NCBI GenBank assembly: GCA_004570425.1
Contig: SPQJ01000002.1
Location: 1-64,000 of the forward strand
Length of the DNA: 64,000 bases
DNA from: Bacillus sp. AZ43
GTDB taxonomy: Bacteria > Actinomycetota > Actinomycetes > Mycobacteriales > Geodermatophilaceae
Direction: 5' to 3'
The notes below the pieces were generated by a model. The model did no database searches. It saw only the letters and a list, made by a program, of their open reading frames with translations, and was not told the DNA's origin. The position numbers were made by a program, and so were the translations under genes. How positions within the stretch are numbered: position 1 is the first letter of the stretch; each line of letters starts with the position of its first letter. Positions 8,088 to 19,065 of the stretch are shown piece after piece.

Positions 8088-8909
8088 GTGAGCACCGCGG
8101 CGGAGCTGGTCGCCGGGGTGCGGCGCCGGCTCGACGGCCGCGACCTCGCCCTGATCGCCGCCGGGCTGACGTTCTACGCGGGCATCGCTGTGGTCCCCGT
8201 GCTCGTGCTGGCGTTCGCCCTCACCACCCTGCTGACCTCCCCGGACCGCGTGGCCGAGCTCGGCGGCCGGCTGGCCGAGCTGGTGCCCGCCGCCGTCGGC
8301 GCACCCGACGCGGTCGAGCGGCTGGTCGGCGCGGGGCTCGAGCTCTCCCTGGTCGGCGGCCTGCTGGCCGTGGTGCCCATGTCCTTCTACGGGGAGGGGC
8401 TGCGCCGAGCGCTGCTGCGGTTCAGCAGCCGACGCGAGGGACTCACCGGTTGGAAGGGGCGGCTCGCCGCGCTGCCCGTGCTGCTCCTCGCACCGCTGCT
8501 GCTCTACCCCCTGCTGCTCACCGTCCCCGTGATGGCCGACCTGGCCGAGACCGGCGGCTTCGGACCCACGGTGGGCCGGATCGCGATCGGCTTCTACGCC
8601 GTCATGGCGGCGCTCACCCCGGCCCTCGCCTGGGGTTTCCGCGTCGTGGCCGCCGGGCGGGTGCGGTGGCCGGCCCTGGTGGTGGGCGCGCTGTTCACCG
8701 CGGCGTGCGTGTCGGGGTTCCTGCAGGGCTTCGTGCTGTTCCTGGCGCTGCCGCTGGACCTGGGCGCCCCGTTCGGCGGCCTCGACGTCGTCGGCGGGGT
8801 CGTGGCCCTCGGCCTGTGGCTCTTCGCGCTGCACGTGGTGGTCGTCGTCGGCTGGCTGGCGACCCAGTCGCTGGACGAGCTGCTGGAGCGGCGGTCAGCG
8901 GCCCGGTAG
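8088..8909 (+). CDS. YihY/BrkB family inner-membrane protein
   Basis: A 273-residue polytopic membrane protein with about six hydrophobic segments (20-45, 85-105, 125-150, 160-190, 195-215, 225-255). The N-terminal pattern ALIAAGLTFYAGIAVVPVLVL matches the YihY/virulence-factor-BrkB family, whose members usually read A-(A/G)-x-L-x-(F/Y)-x-x-(L/I)-x-x-x-P. Molecular function is not established. It starts with GTG 16 bases after the oxidoreductase gene, and its 3' end overlaps the convergent PBP gene by 15 bases. Confidence 0.85.
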   Translation: MSTAAELVAGVRRRLDGRDLALIAAGLTFYAGIAVVPVLVLAFALTTLLTSPDRVAELGGRLAELVPAAVGAPDAVERLVGAGLELSLVGGLLAVVPMSFYGEGLRRALLRFSSRREGLTGWKGRLAALPVLLLAPLLLYPLLLTVPVMADLAETGGFGPTVGRIAIGFYAVMAALTPALAWGFRVVAAGRVRWPALVVGALFTAACVSGFLQGFVLFLALPLDLGAPFGGLDVVGGVVALGLWLFALHVVVVVGWLATQSLDELLERRSAAR

Positions 8910-11276
8910 GGGCGCCCGGCCGGGCAGCTCGCCCGGCCACCCCGGCAGACCCTCCGGCGGCGGCTCCACTGGTGGCGACGGCGGCCCGACCGGGGTCGTG
9001 GGCACGGGGACCGGCGTCGGCGTCGGCGTGGGCGTGGGCGTGGGTTCTGGCTCCGGCTCGACGTAGCGGCTGCCGTTGCTCACCAGGATGGTGACGACCT
9101 GGCCGGGGACGGCGCGGCCGCCCCGCGCCGGGCTCGTGCCGGCGAGCTCGCCCTCGGGCTGCTCGCCGTCGACCCGCATGGTCGTGCTCCGGAAGCCGGC
9201 CGCCGCGAGCGCCTCGGCGCAGTCGATGACCGAGTCGCAGCTCGGCACCGGTCGGGTGTTGCCGTCGGCCACCTTCCGATCGGCCGGCGGGAAGTCGCTG
9301 CTCCCGCGCGCCTCGAGGATCGGCGCCATCGCGTCGTGCCAGATCGTGGCGCCCTTGCCGCCGCCGAAGCCACCGACGTTCTGGTTCCGCTTCGGGTTGA
9401 AGACCATCACGCCCGCGGCGATCTCGGGGGTGTACCCGACGAAGGTCACCGAGACGTTGCCCTGCGCGGTTCCGGTCTTGCCCGCGATCTGGTGCCCGCG
9501 GACGTACGCCGCCGGTGCGGTCTGGCCCGGGTTCCCCGGCTCGACGTCCTTGCGCAGCATCTGGTTCAGCGTGGTGGCGACGCCGGCCGGGATCGCCTCC
9601 TCCCTGCAGTTGTCGGCCGGCAGCAGCGGCTCGCCGTCGTCGCCGACCGCCGGCTTCCCGTCGCGGTCGAGGATCTCGAGGACGGGCAGGACGTCGCACT
9701 GCGTGCCACCGGCGGCCAGGGTGGAGTAGGCGCTGGTCAGGCCGAGCGGGCTGGTGGCGTCGGGGCCGAGGGTGAACGACCCGCGGTTCTGCTCGATGAC
9801 CTCCTGCGCCGCGCCCTCGTCGGAGAACTGGTAGAGCCCCATCGCCTCGGCCATCTCGACCGGCTCCCGGACGCTGCCGAGCGCGTCCTCCAGCGCGACG
9901 AAGTACGTGTTCGACGACTGGTAGAGGGCCGTCGTGAGGTCCAGGGTCGCGCGATAGCTGCCGGCGTTCTCGACGGTGTAGGGCCCGCCGTCCTCCCGGT
10001 AGACGCGGGAGCGGTAGGGACTGGCCGCGGTCAGCGTGTACTCGTCGGAGAACCCCCGGGCCAGCGCGGCGGCGGCCACGAAGACCTTGTAGGTGGAACC
10101 GGCGCCCCGGCTGGGTGCGACGTTGAGGTTGTACGACTCCTGGGTCGGGTCGTTGACGTCGTAGCCGAAGACCCGGTTGACGCTCAGGGCCAGCAGGTGG
10201 CCGGTCCCCGGCTGGACGGCGCTGAACGTCGCGACCCGCTCGTCCTCCAGCGGCAGGGTCTCGAGCACCGCGGCGTCGCCGGAGCGCTGGAGCTCCACGT
10301 CCAGGGTGGTCCGGATGGTGTAGCCGCCGTTCTCCAGCTCCTTCTGGCTGATGCCGAGCTGCTGGGTGAGGTACCGCTGCACGAAGTCGCACACGTAGGG
10401 GCCGACGGTGGCCTCCACGCAGCCGCGGCGGGGGGCCGGCGCCGGGGCCAGCCCGAGCGGGGCGAGCCGGGCCTCCGCCTCCTGCGCCGGGGTGATGTAG
10501 CCCTGGTCGGCCATGCGCTCGAGCACCTGGTTGCGCCGGATGGTCGCGCCCTCGGGGTTGACGAACGGGTCGTCGTCGGTCGGGCTCTGCACGAGGCCGG
10601 CGAGCAGCGCCGCCTGCGGGAGGGTGAGCGCGGAGGCGTCCACCCCGAAGAAGGCGCGGGCGGCGGGCTGGACCCCGTAGGCGTTCTGCCCGAAGTAGAC
10701 GATGTTGAGGTACCGGGTGAGCAGCTCCTCCTTGCCGTACCGGTCCTCCAGCGCGAGGGCGAGCCGGGCCTCGCGCAGCTTGCGGCCCACGCTCTCCTCG
10801 ACGGCGGCCGCCCGCTCGACCGGGTCGTCGGTCGACTGCAGCAGGGTCTGCTTGACCAGCTGCTGGGTCAGCGTCGAGCCGCCCTCCATCACCTCACCGG
10901 CGGCGATGTTCTTCACCAGGGCGCGCACCGTGCCCTGCACGTCGAGGCCGCCGTGCTCGTAGAAGCGGGCGTCCTCGACCGCCACCATGGCGTTCTTCAT
11001 GATCTCGGCGATCTGGTCGCTCGAGACGGGCGCCCGGTTCTCCTCGTAGAAGGAGGTGATCAGCTCGCCGTTGGCGGCGAGCACGGTGGTGTTGCCCGGG
11101 GGCGGCCGGTCGGTCAGCTCCTCCGGCGGGTCGCCGAGCAGGCTGGTGGACTGCTGCGCGGCCAGCGCCGGACCGCCCACCCAGGGGAGGAGGAGACCGC
11201 CGAGGAGCGTCCCCGCGAGCACGATGCTGAGGGCCAGGGCGCACAGCGTGCCGAACGTGCTGGTGCGCCGCTTCAT
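8895..11276 (-). CDS. Class A penicillin-binding protein (glycosyltransferase 51 + transpeptidase + PASTA)
   Basis: A 793-residue bifunctional peptidoglycan synthase. A single N-terminal membrane helix (~10-40) is followed by the GT51 domain with EDARFYEHGG (catalytic Glu near 101) and GGSTLTQQL. The transpeptidase domain has S394-T-Y-K397, S-S-N at 453-455 and K599-T-G. A PASTA-like segment (~670-740) and a low-complexity Pro/Thr tail with PT repeats complete it. The ATG at 11276 is chosen over an upstream in-frame ATG because GGAGGAGGG precedes it by a few bases and the protein then starts with a typical short cytoplasmic tail. It acts outside the membrane in wall growth. Confidence 0.93.
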   Translation of the reverse strand: MKRRTSTFGTLCALALSIVLAGTLLGGLLLPWVGGPALAAQQSTSLLGDPPEELTDRPPPGNTTVLAANGELITSFYEENRAPVSSDQIAEIMKNAMVAVEDARFYEHGGLDVQGTVRALVKNIAAGEVMEGGSTLTQQLVKQTLLQSTDDPVERAAAVEESVGRKLREARLALALEDRYGKEELLTRYLNIVYFGQNAYGVQPAARAFFGVDASALTLPQAALLAGLVQSPTDDDPFVNPEGATIRRNQVLERMADQGYITPAQEAEARLAPLGLAPAPAPRRGCVEATVGPYVCDFVQRYLTQQLGISQKELENGGYTIRTTLDVELQRSGDAAVLETLPLEDERVATFSAVQPGTGHLLALSVNRVFGYDVNDPTQESYNLNVAPSRGAGSTYKVFVAAAALARGFSDEYTLTAASPYRSRVYREDGGPYTVENAGSYRATLDLTTALYQSSNTYFVALEDALGSVREPVEMAEAMGLYQFSDEGAAQEVIEQNRGSFTLGPDATSPLGLTSAYSTLAAGGTQCDVLPVLEILDRDGKPAVGDDGEPLLPADNCREEAIPAGVATTLNQMLRKDVEPGNPGQTAPAAYVRGHQIAGKTGTAQGNVSVTFVGYTPEIAAGVMVFNPKRNQNVGGFGGGKGATIWHDAMAPILEARGSSDFPPADRKVADGNTRPVPSCDSVIDCAEALAAAGFRSTTMRVDGEQPEGELAGTSPARGGRAVPGQVVTILVSNGSRYVEPEPEPTPTPTPTPTPVPVPTTPVGPPSPPVEPPPEGLPGWPGELPGRAPLPGR

Positions 11277-11394
11277 GACCCTCCTCCCGCCGATGCGGGG
11301 ATCACCCCAACAGAGAACCGGCCGGGCCACAATCCTCCGCGCCGTCCGTAGCCACGCCGTTACGGATCGCGATGTACGGATGAGAAGCCCGTGG

Positions 11395-13425
11395 TCAGAG
11401 CGTCGGGTGGTTCACCAGGGGTCCGGGGAGGTCGTCCCGGTGCAGCACGACGAGCGTGCCGACCGCCCGGGTGAGGACGACGTAGAGCCGGTGCAGCCCC
11501 CGCGGCTCGGCCGCCGCGATGGCCGCCGGGTCGACCACCACGACGGCGTCGAACTCCAGGCCCTTGGCCAGCGTCGCCGGGACGACGGCGACCCGCGGCG
11601 CCTCCTCGCCGTCGTCGCCGAGCACCTCCGCGCCGGTGCCCTGGAGCAGCGCGGCGACCTCGGCGACCGCCTCGTCCGCGCAGACGACACCGACCGAGCC
11701 GGGGGCCGCGGCCAGGTCGGCCACCACCTCGGTGAGCGGACCGGCCAGCGTGGTCACGGGCCGGAGGCGCAGCGAGCCGGGGTCGCGGCGCACGGCGCTC
11801 GCCGCGGGCAGGCCGGGGGCGATGAGCGGCAGCAGCCGGTTGGCGAAGTCCAGGACCTCGGCGGGCACCCGGTAGCCGCGGGTCAGCGGGCGGACGACGG
11901 CGTCCGGGCGGCCGAGGCCGGCCAGCGTCTCCTGCCAGTCCGACGGCGACCACGGGCTCGTGGCCTGGGCCAGGTCGCCCAGCACGGTCAGCGAGCCGGC
12001 CGCCAGCCGGCGGGCGACGGCCCGGCACTGCATCGGCGAGAGGTCCTGCGCCTCGTCGACGACGACGTGCCCGTATCCGGGGGTGCGCTCGATCAGGCCG
12101 GCCACCTCGTCGGCGAGGACGGCGTCGGCCGGCGTCCAGGGGGCCGTGCGCACCGACCGCGGCGAGGTCGTCCAGCGCAGCAGCGCCTGCTCGTCGTCGT
12201 CGAGGAGACCCCGGGCGGCCCGGGCCAGGCGCTCGGGATCGCTCCAGAGCTCGCACAGCAGCCCGGCGGCGTCGCGGGCGGGCCACACGTCGTCGCAGAA
12301 GGCGCGCACCTCGGCGCTGCGGGCCGCGCGACGGGTCTCGGCGTCGGTGGGGCTGCCGCCGGCCTCCTCCTTCTGCCGGCGGGCGTCACCGGCGAGCAGC
12401 ATCATCAGCCGCTCCCGCCCGGCGGCGTAGTGCAGCAGCTGCTGGTCGTCGTCGACCCGGCCGCGCCGGCGGAGGTCGTCGACGTACCGCTTGAGCCGCT
12501 CGACCGGCACGCGGTACCGCCGCCCGGCCAGGGGCACCAGGACGTCGTCCGCGGGCTTGCGGATCTCACCCCACAGCGCGCGCCGCAGGACCTCCGCCAT
12601 GCGTGCGTCGCCCTTGAGCACGGCGACCGCGGGCGGGTCCTCGGCGCGCACCGGCAGGCGCGCGGTCAGGTCGGCGACCGTGGTCTGCTCGACGTCGACC
12701 TCGCCGAGGGTCGGGAGCACCTGCTCGATGTAGCGCAGGAACGCCCGGTTCGGCCCGACCACGAGGACGCCGGTGCGGGCCAGCTGGCCGCCGTGCGTGT
12801 AGAGCAGGTAGGCGGCGCGGTGCAGCCCGACCGCGGTCTTGCCGGTGCCCGGGGCGCCCTGGACGCAGACGGACTCGGCCAGCGGGGCCCGCACGATGTC
12901 GTCCTGCTCGGGCTGGATGGTGGCGACGATGTCGCGCATGGGGCCGCTGCGCGGGCGCTCGATCTCGGCCCGCAGGAACTCGCCCTTCTCCTCCCCCGCG
13001 GCCAGGACCTCGTCCTCGTACCCGGTGAGCTCGCCGCCGGAGAAGCCGAAGCGACGGCGGCGGGTCAGGCCCTGCGGGTCGGCGGCGCTGGCCTGGTAGA
13101 ACGGCCGGCTCATCGGGGCACGCCAGTCGATGACGACCGGGTCGCCGGCCGCGTCGCGCACGTGCCGGCGACCGATGTGGAACGTCTCGTCGGCGCCGTC
13201 GGTGCGGCCGAAGAACGGGGGGACGCCGGGGTCGGCGGCCAGGGCCCTCAGCCGCTCGGCGCGGGCGGCACCCAGCCGCTCGGAGGCCCAGGCGTCGACG
13301 CCCGCGTCGACCACGGCGGAGGCGGCCGCACGCATCTCGGTGAGGCACTCGGCCGCGCGGGCGAGGTGCGCGCGCTCGGCGGTCAGGACGGGATCGGGGA
13401 CGGCGGTCTCGGGTTCGGGAGACAC
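11395..13425 (-). CDS. helD: HelD-family RNA polymerase recycling ATPase (UvrD-like)
   Basis: A 676-residue superfamily 1 ATPase of the HelD type, which removes stalled RNA polymerase from DNA and in some actinobacteria (HelR) protects against rifamycins. A short helical N-terminus leads into the conserved FGRTD...HIGRRHV...VIDWRAPMSRPFY block (~71-110). Walker A G-A-P-G-T-G-K-T is at ~180-187 and Walker B VVVDEAQD at ~444-451; motif VI-like YVVLTRAV is near the C-terminus. It is the last gene of a run with acVLRF1 (12-base gap) and an MFS transporter. GTG start. Confidence 0.88.
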   Translation of the reverse strand: MSPEPETAVPDPVLTAERAHLARAAECLTEMRAAASAVVDAGVDAWASERLGAARAERLRALAADPGVPPFFGRTDGADETFHIGRRHVRDAAGDPVVIDWRAPMSRPFYQASAADPQGLTRRRRFGFSGGELTGYEDEVLAAGEEKGEFLRAEIERPRSGPMRDIVATIQPEQDDIVRAPLAESVCVQGAPGTGKTAVGLHRAAYLLYTHGGQLARTGVLVVGPNRAFLRYIEQVLPTLGEVDVEQTTVADLTARLPVRAEDPPAVAVLKGDARMAEVLRRALWGEIRKPADDVLVPLAGRRYRVPVERLKRYVDDLRRRGRVDDDQQLLHYAAGRERLMMLLAGDARRQKEEAGGSPTDAETRRAARSAEVRAFCDDVWPARDAAGLLCELWSDPERLARAARGLLDDDEQALLRWTTSPRSVRTAPWTPADAVLADEVAGLIERTPGYGHVVVDEAQDLSPMQCRAVARRLAAGSLTVLGDLAQATSPWSPSDWQETLAGLGRPDAVVRPLTRGYRVPAEVLDFANRLLPLIAPGLPAASAVRRDPGSLRLRPVTTLAGPLTEVVADLAAAPGSVGVVCADEAVAEVAALLQGTGAEVLGDDGEEAPRVAVVPATLAKGLEFDAVVVVDPAAIAAAEPRGLHRLYVVLTRAVGTLVVLHRDDLPGPLVNHPTL

Positions 13426-13437
13426 GGTCGCGAGACG

Positions 13438-14097
13438 CTACTCCCCCGGCTCGGTGATGTGCACGCGGATTGCCCGGAACTGCTTCGGGGTCTCGAGCAG
13501 CACGGCCTTCGTCGGGTCGCCCACGTCGAGCGGCGGCTCCCTGCGCAGCACGGCGAGCGGAGCCAGGCGCGGGTCGTCCAGCACGTCGTCGACGAGTCCC
13601 CGGTCGCCGCCGGTGAACAGCGCCTCCACCGAGGCGGCGTGCGGGAGGAGCACCCGCACCGCCGTCTCCACCGCGTGCTCGACGACGGCGTCGGTCTGGT
13701 TACCCCGGCGGCGGGCGAACCGCTGCTGCGACCACCCGCCGGCGGCCGTGCGGCCCTGCACCTGGCGGGCGTCGACCTTGGAGACGACGAGGTCCCCGCC
13801 GTCGAACACCCCGACCGCCCAGCGGCCCCGGCGCACGAGCAGCACCGCCGCCCGGTGCGGCTGCCGCGCCGCCGCGGTGAAGGTCGAGAGCAGCGCCGGG
13901 CCGGTGTCCCCCGGGAACGGGGCGCGCAGGACGACGGTCGTGCCGTCGGTGCAGGTGATCCGCAGCGCGCCGTCGTCGACCCGCACGTCGGCGAAGACGC
14001 CGTGCCGCTCCGCGACGCCGTCGAGCCAGCGGCCGAGGCGCTCGGGCGCCACGCCGAGGATCCGGCCGCCCCCGGCGGCCGGGCGCGGCCGGGTCAC
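13438..14097 (-). CDS. acVLRF1 family peptidyl-tRNA hydrolase/release factor
   Basis: A 219-residue member of the actinobacterial Vms1-like release factor 1 family (eRF1-like fold). In this family the protein releases stalled nascent chains from tRNA on split large ribosomal subunits. The diagnostic catalytic loop GGWSQQRFARRRGNQ is at ~120-134, including the Gln expected to act in place of the GGQ glutamine. The flanking strand VSKVDARQVQGRTAAGG is typical. The GTG start lies one base after the MFS stop and the HelD gene follows after 12 bases, so this is the middle gene of an operon. Confidence 0.88.
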   Translation of the reverse strand: MTRPRPAAGGGRILGVAPERLGRWLDGVAERHGVFADVRVDDGALRITCTDGTTVVLRAPFPGDTGPALLSTFTAAARQPHRAAVLLVRRGRWAVGVFDGGDLVVSKVDARQVQGRTAAGGWSQQRFARRRGNQTDAVVEHAVETAVRVLLPHAASVEALFTGGDRGLVDDVLDDPRLAPLAVLRREPPLDVGDPTKAVLLETPKQFRAIRVHITEPGE

Positions 14098-14098
14098 C

Positions 14099-15355
14099 TC
14101 AGCCGGCCAGCGCCGGCTCGGTGGCGTGCTCGGCCGGGATGTGCAGCAGCCGCTGGCACAGCACGACGACGACCGCGGCCACGGCCGCCGCCACCGAGGC
14201 GACCAGGAACGCGGCGTTCGCCCCCGAGACGTCGACGACCTTGCCGGCGATCGACGACCCCACCGCCACGCCCAGCCCCAGCGCCGTCCCGATCCAGGTG
14301 AACGCCTCGGTGACCGCCGCCCGCGGCACGAGCAGCTCGGCGAGGGTGAACGAGCTGATCAGCGACGGCGAGACCGCGACCCCGGCGATCAGCACGAACG
14401 GGACCATCACCCAGACGTCGGTGACGAACAGCAGCGGCAGGCTGCACACGGTCAGCAGCACCAGGGCAGCCGCCAGCCGGATCCGCAGCGGCAGGCGCCA
14501 GTGCACGGTGCCCCAGCCGATCCCGCTGGCCATCGACCCGACCGCGAGGGCGGCGATGAGCACGCCGGACAGCGACTTCGCGCCCTCCTGGTCGGCGAAG
14601 GCGACCAGGGCGATCTCCAGGCAGCCGAGGATCGCCCCGACCGCCGCCCCGACGACGAACAGCACCCGGAGGCCCTTGGTGCGGATGGCGGAGGGCCCCT
14701 GCCGCGCCTCGTGCCCGTGCGGCGGCGGCTCGCTGCGGACCTGGGCGGCGAACAGCAGGCTGCCCACGGTGGCGAGGGCGAAGGCGGTGACCACGCCGCT
14801 GGTGGCGTGGCCGGTCGTGGAGAGGAAGGTGACCAGCACCGGCCCGACGATGAAGGCGAACTCGTCGACGACGGACTCCATGGCCAGCGCCGTCGGCAGG
14901 CGGTGGCTGCCGCGCAGAAGGTGCGTCCAGCGGACCCGGATCATCGAGGCGACCGGGGGGATGCAGGCGCCCGCCAGACCCGCGGCGGCGAACACCGTCC
15001 ACAGCGGCCAGTCGTCCTTCACCGCGGCCAGGAAGCCGACGCCGGAGAGCACGAACACCACGACCACGGGCAGCAGCACCCGGCGCTGCCCGTGGGTGTC
15101 GGCCCAGCGGCCGAGCAGCGGACCGGAGGCGGCCGTGGTGACCGCGCCGGTGGCCGCGACGGCGCCGCCCAGGCCGTAGGAGCCGGTCTCGTCGGCGATG
15201 AGCAGCACGCAGCCCAGACCGACCATCGACAGCGGCAGCCGCCCGATGAACGCGGCCAGCACCATCGGCAGGGCGTGCGGCGTCCGCAGCACCTGCAGGT
15301 AGGGGTTCGCCACGGGCGGAAGGGCCTCCGTCACACGTCTTCGGGCACCCGTCAC
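14099..15355 (-). CDS. MFS transporter
   Basis: A 418-residue major facilitator transporter with about twelve membrane segments. The PLLGRWADTHGQRRVLLP segment between the second and third helices is the MFS loop 2-3 signature (G-R-x-A-D-x-x-G-x-R-R). Substrate is unknown; a drug exporter is plausible from the neighbours. It is the first gene of the run with acVLRF1 and HelD. The GTG at 15355 is used; a GTG seven codons later (15334) is an alternative, and neither has a strong ribosome-binding site. Confidence 0.85.
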   Translation of the reverse strand: MTGARRRVTEALPPVANPYLQVLRTPHALPMVLAAFIGRLPLSMVGLGCVLLIADETGSYGLGGAVAATGAVTTAASGPLLGRWADTHGQRRVLLPVVVVFVLSGVGFLAAVKDDWPLWTVFAAAGLAGACIPPVASMIRVRWTHLLRGSHRLPTALAMESVVDEFAFIVGPVLVTFLSTTGHATSGVVTAFALATVGSLLFAAQVRSEPPPHGHEARQGPSAIRTKGLRVLFVVGAAVGAILGCLEIALVAFADQEGAKSLSGVLIAALAVGSMASGIGWGTVHWRLPLRIRLAAALVLLTVCSLPLLFVTDVWVMVPFVLIAGVAVSPSLISSFTLAELLVPRAAVTEAFTWIGTALGLGVAVGSSIAGKVVDVSGANAAFLVASVAAAVAAVVVVLCQRLLHIPAEHATEPALAG

Positions 15356-15391
15356 GCTAACCGACGCGCACGGGCGGCGCCGGGAACGACG

Positions 15392-15422
15392 GCGGCCCGG
15401 GACCGCTCGGGTCCCGGGCCGC
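15392..15422 (-). terminator. Terminator after pckG
   Basis: A perfect 13-base stem, GCGGCCCGGGACC with GGTCCCGGGCCGC, and a 5-base loop, 12 bases past the pckG stop and before the MFS gene start. Confidence 0.65.
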
Positions 15423-15434
15423 AGCGCCGTGCCG

Positions 15435-17249
<1,815 letters not shown>

Positions 17250-17346
17250 GGCTTCTCCATCCTCTGGTAGCCGGGGCGGTCCGTCACCGGCGGTGGTGCG
17301 GTCGGCCCGACGTCGGTGCGGGGTGCAACGATCCGGATCAGGGGAG

Positions 17347-17373
17347 GTTACCGACGTTCTAGACGTCTGTAAC
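17347..17373. promoter_or_regulatory. 27-bp palindromic operator candidate, pckG/OYE spacer
   Basis: GTTAC (17347-17351) and GTAAC (17369-17373) flank GACGT (17353-17357) and ACGTC (17363-17367) around one centre at 17360. Ten of thirteen positions pair. It lies 98 bases upstream of pckG and 89 upstream of the OYE start. Confidence 0.55.
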
Positions 17374-17383
17374 CGTGAGAGAT

Positions 17384-17400
17384 GTTACGTCTAGGACGTC
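17384..17400. promoter_or_regulatory. Second ACGT-N5-ACGT site, pckG/OYE spacer
   Basis: ACGT-CTAGG-ACGT at 17387-17399 repeats the core ACGT-TCTAG-ACGT of the first site (17354-17366), with centres 33 bases apart, close to three helical turns. A GTTAC half-site at 17384-17388 adjoins it. Confidence 0.5.
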
Positions 17401-17461
17401 TTCTCCTCAGGTCGGAAGACCCTGGTGGGGGCCGCGCCACCCGCCCGTGTTCGGATGGGTC

Positions 17462-18622
17462 GTGAGCTCCTCCCACCTCTTCACGCCTCTGACCCTGCGC
17501 GGCGTGACGCTGCCCAACCGGCTCGTCGTCGCGCCCATGTGCCAGTACGCGGTCAGGGACGGCTTCGTGGGCGACTACCACCTGGCCCACCTCGGCCGCT
17601 TCGCGCTCGGCGGGTTCGGGCTCGTGGTCGTCGAGGCGACCGGGGTGACCCCCGAGGGCCGGATCAGCCACGGCGACACGGGTCTGTGGTCCGACGAGCA
17701 CGTCCCCGGGATGGCGCGGGTGGTCGACTTCCTCCACGCCCACGGGTCGACGGCGGGCATCCAGCTGGCGCACGCCGGCGCCAAGGCGTCCAGCAAACGA
17801 CCCTGGGACGGCGAGGGGCCGGTGACCGCCGAGAACGCCCTGCCGGGCGAGGAGCCGTGGCCGACCGTGTCGGCCAGCGCGGTGCCGGTCGGCCCGGGCT
17901 GGCCCACCCCGCACGCCCTGACCGGTGACGAGCTCGCCGAGGTGCGGGAGGCGTTCGTCGCGGCCACCCGGCGCTCGCTGGCCGCGGGGTTCGACGTCGT
18001 CGAGGTGCACGCCGCCCACGGCTACCTGCTCAACCAGTTCCTCTCCCCGCTGACCAACCGGCGGGACGACGGGTACGGCGGCTCGCGCGAGGCCCGCATG
18101 CGGTTCCCGCTCGAGGTCGTCGAGGCCGTGCGCGCGGCGTGGCCCGACGACCGGCCGCTGTTCGTGCGCGTCTCGTCGGTCGACGGCTCGCGCGACGGCG
18201 TGACGCTGGAGGACACCGTCGCCTTCGCCCGCGAGCTGAAGGCCCGGGGCGTGGACGTCGTCGACACCTCCGGCGGCGGCCTCGGCGGCGGGTGGCAGCA
18301 CCCGATCGGCTACGGCTACCAGGTGCCGCACGCCGCCCGGATCCGCGCGGAGGCCGGCATCGCGACCATGGCCGTCGGGCTCATCGTGGACGCGCGGCAG
18401 GCCGAGGCGGTCGTCGAGCAGGGCCTCGCCGACCTGGTGGCCGTGGCGCGCGAGGCGCAGGACGACCCGAACTTCGCCGCGCGCGCCGCGCGGGAGCTCA
18501 CCGGCAGCCACGACGTCTACCCGGTGCAGGCCGGTCCCCGGCTGGCGGCGCGGGACAGGCTGCTCGGCCGGCTCGGGCCGTGGACCGGACCCGACCCCGT
18601 GCAGGTGGAGCTGCCCGCCTGA
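17462..18622 (+). CDS. NADH:flavin oxidoreductase, old yellow enzyme family (YqjM-like)
   Basis: A 386-residue FMN-dependent ene-reductase with a TIM barrel. Family motifs: [24 protein letters not shown] (FMN contacts; the C of PMCQY is the YqjM-type redox-tuning Cys), [10 protein letters not shown], the catalytic [17 protein letters not shown] block, and [11 protein letters not shown]. Substrates are usually activated enones. The GTG at 17462 is preferred to an earlier in-frame GTG because the protein then begins directly at the conserved LFTPLTL region. It diverges from pckG over a palindrome-rich spacer. Confidence 0.9.
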   Translation: MSSSHLFTPLTLRGVTLPNRLVVAPMCQYAVRDGFVGDYHLAHLGRFALGGFGLVVVEATGVTPEGRISHGDTGLWSDEHVPGMARVVDFLHAHGSTAGIQLAHAGAKASSKRPWDGEGPVTAENALPGEEPWPTVSASAVPVGPGWPTPHALTGDELAEVREAFVAATRRSLAAGFDVVEVHAAHGYLLNQFLSPLTNRRDDGYGGSREARMRFPLEVVEAVRAAWPDDRPLFVRVSSVDGSRDGVTLEDTVAFARELKARGVDVVDTSGGGLGGGWQHPIGYGYQVPHAARIRAEAGIATMAVGLIVDARQAEAVVEQGLADLVAVAREAQDDPNFAARAARELTGSHDVYPVQAGPRLAARDRLLGRLGPWTGPDPVQVELPA

Positions 18623-18634
18623 CCCCGATGCGCC

Positions 18635-18640
18635 TACGGT
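18635..18640 (+). promoter_or_regulatory. TACGGT -10 element, leaderless start
   Basis: TACGGT ends 8 bases before the ATG at 18649. Confidence 0.45.
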
Positions 18641-18648
18641 GCGGGCGC

Positions 18649-19065
18649 ATGCCGCACACCTCGGCGCTCGTCCGCGCCGCCAGGATCCAGCTCGCCGCCG
18701 GCCTGGCCGGCCAGGTGGTCGCCCTGCGCCGGCGGCTGCACTACGACGTGCCGGTCATGACCGGCAGTCCCGACCACGTCGGACGGGACTCCTGGTGGTT
18801 CGGCACGGCGATCAGCGCGCCGTCGTACATGCTCGCCGCGCAGGCGTGGGCCATCGCCCGGCTGCGCCGGGGCCCGGACGAGCGGGCGCGGCAGGCCCTG
18901 CGCCTGCTGGGCACCGGGATGGTCGCCGGATACCTCTCCGAGCGGCTGTGCCGGCGCCGCATGACGCCGGCCGGCGTCGACCCGGTCGAGACGCCGATCG
19001 TGCTGGCCGGCTTCGGCGGGGCCGTCGCGATGGCGCTGCTGTCCCGCCCTCAGCCGCGGCCGTAG
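18649..19065 (+). CDS. Small membrane protein of unknown function
   Basis: A 138-residue protein I do not recognise. It has two to three weakly hydrophobic segments (about 52-72, 83-98 and 113-132) separated by Arg-rich stretches, suggesting a small membrane protein. An in-frame ATG 21 bases upstream is possible, but a TACGGT element 8 bases before 18649 favours the later start. It follows the OYE gene closely and its 3' end overlaps the convergent SRPBCC gene by 16 bases. Confidence 0.6.
   Translation: MPHTSALVRAARIQLAAGLAGQVVALRRRLHYDVPVMTGSPDHVGRDSWWFGTAISAPSYMLAAQAWAIARLRRGPDERARQALRLLGTGMVAGYLSERLCRRRMTPAGVDPVETPIVLAGFGGAVAMALLSRPQPRP

Noticed and set aside
9000-9055. GGCGTC/GGCGTG short repeat as a regulatory repeat
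   Set aside because: It encodes the Pro-Thr repeats of the PBP C-terminal tail and is explained by coding.
11056-14301. A 1081-codon open frame on the plus strand
   Set aside because: Antisense to the PBP, HelD and acVLRF1 genes and without recognisable domains; a GC shadow.
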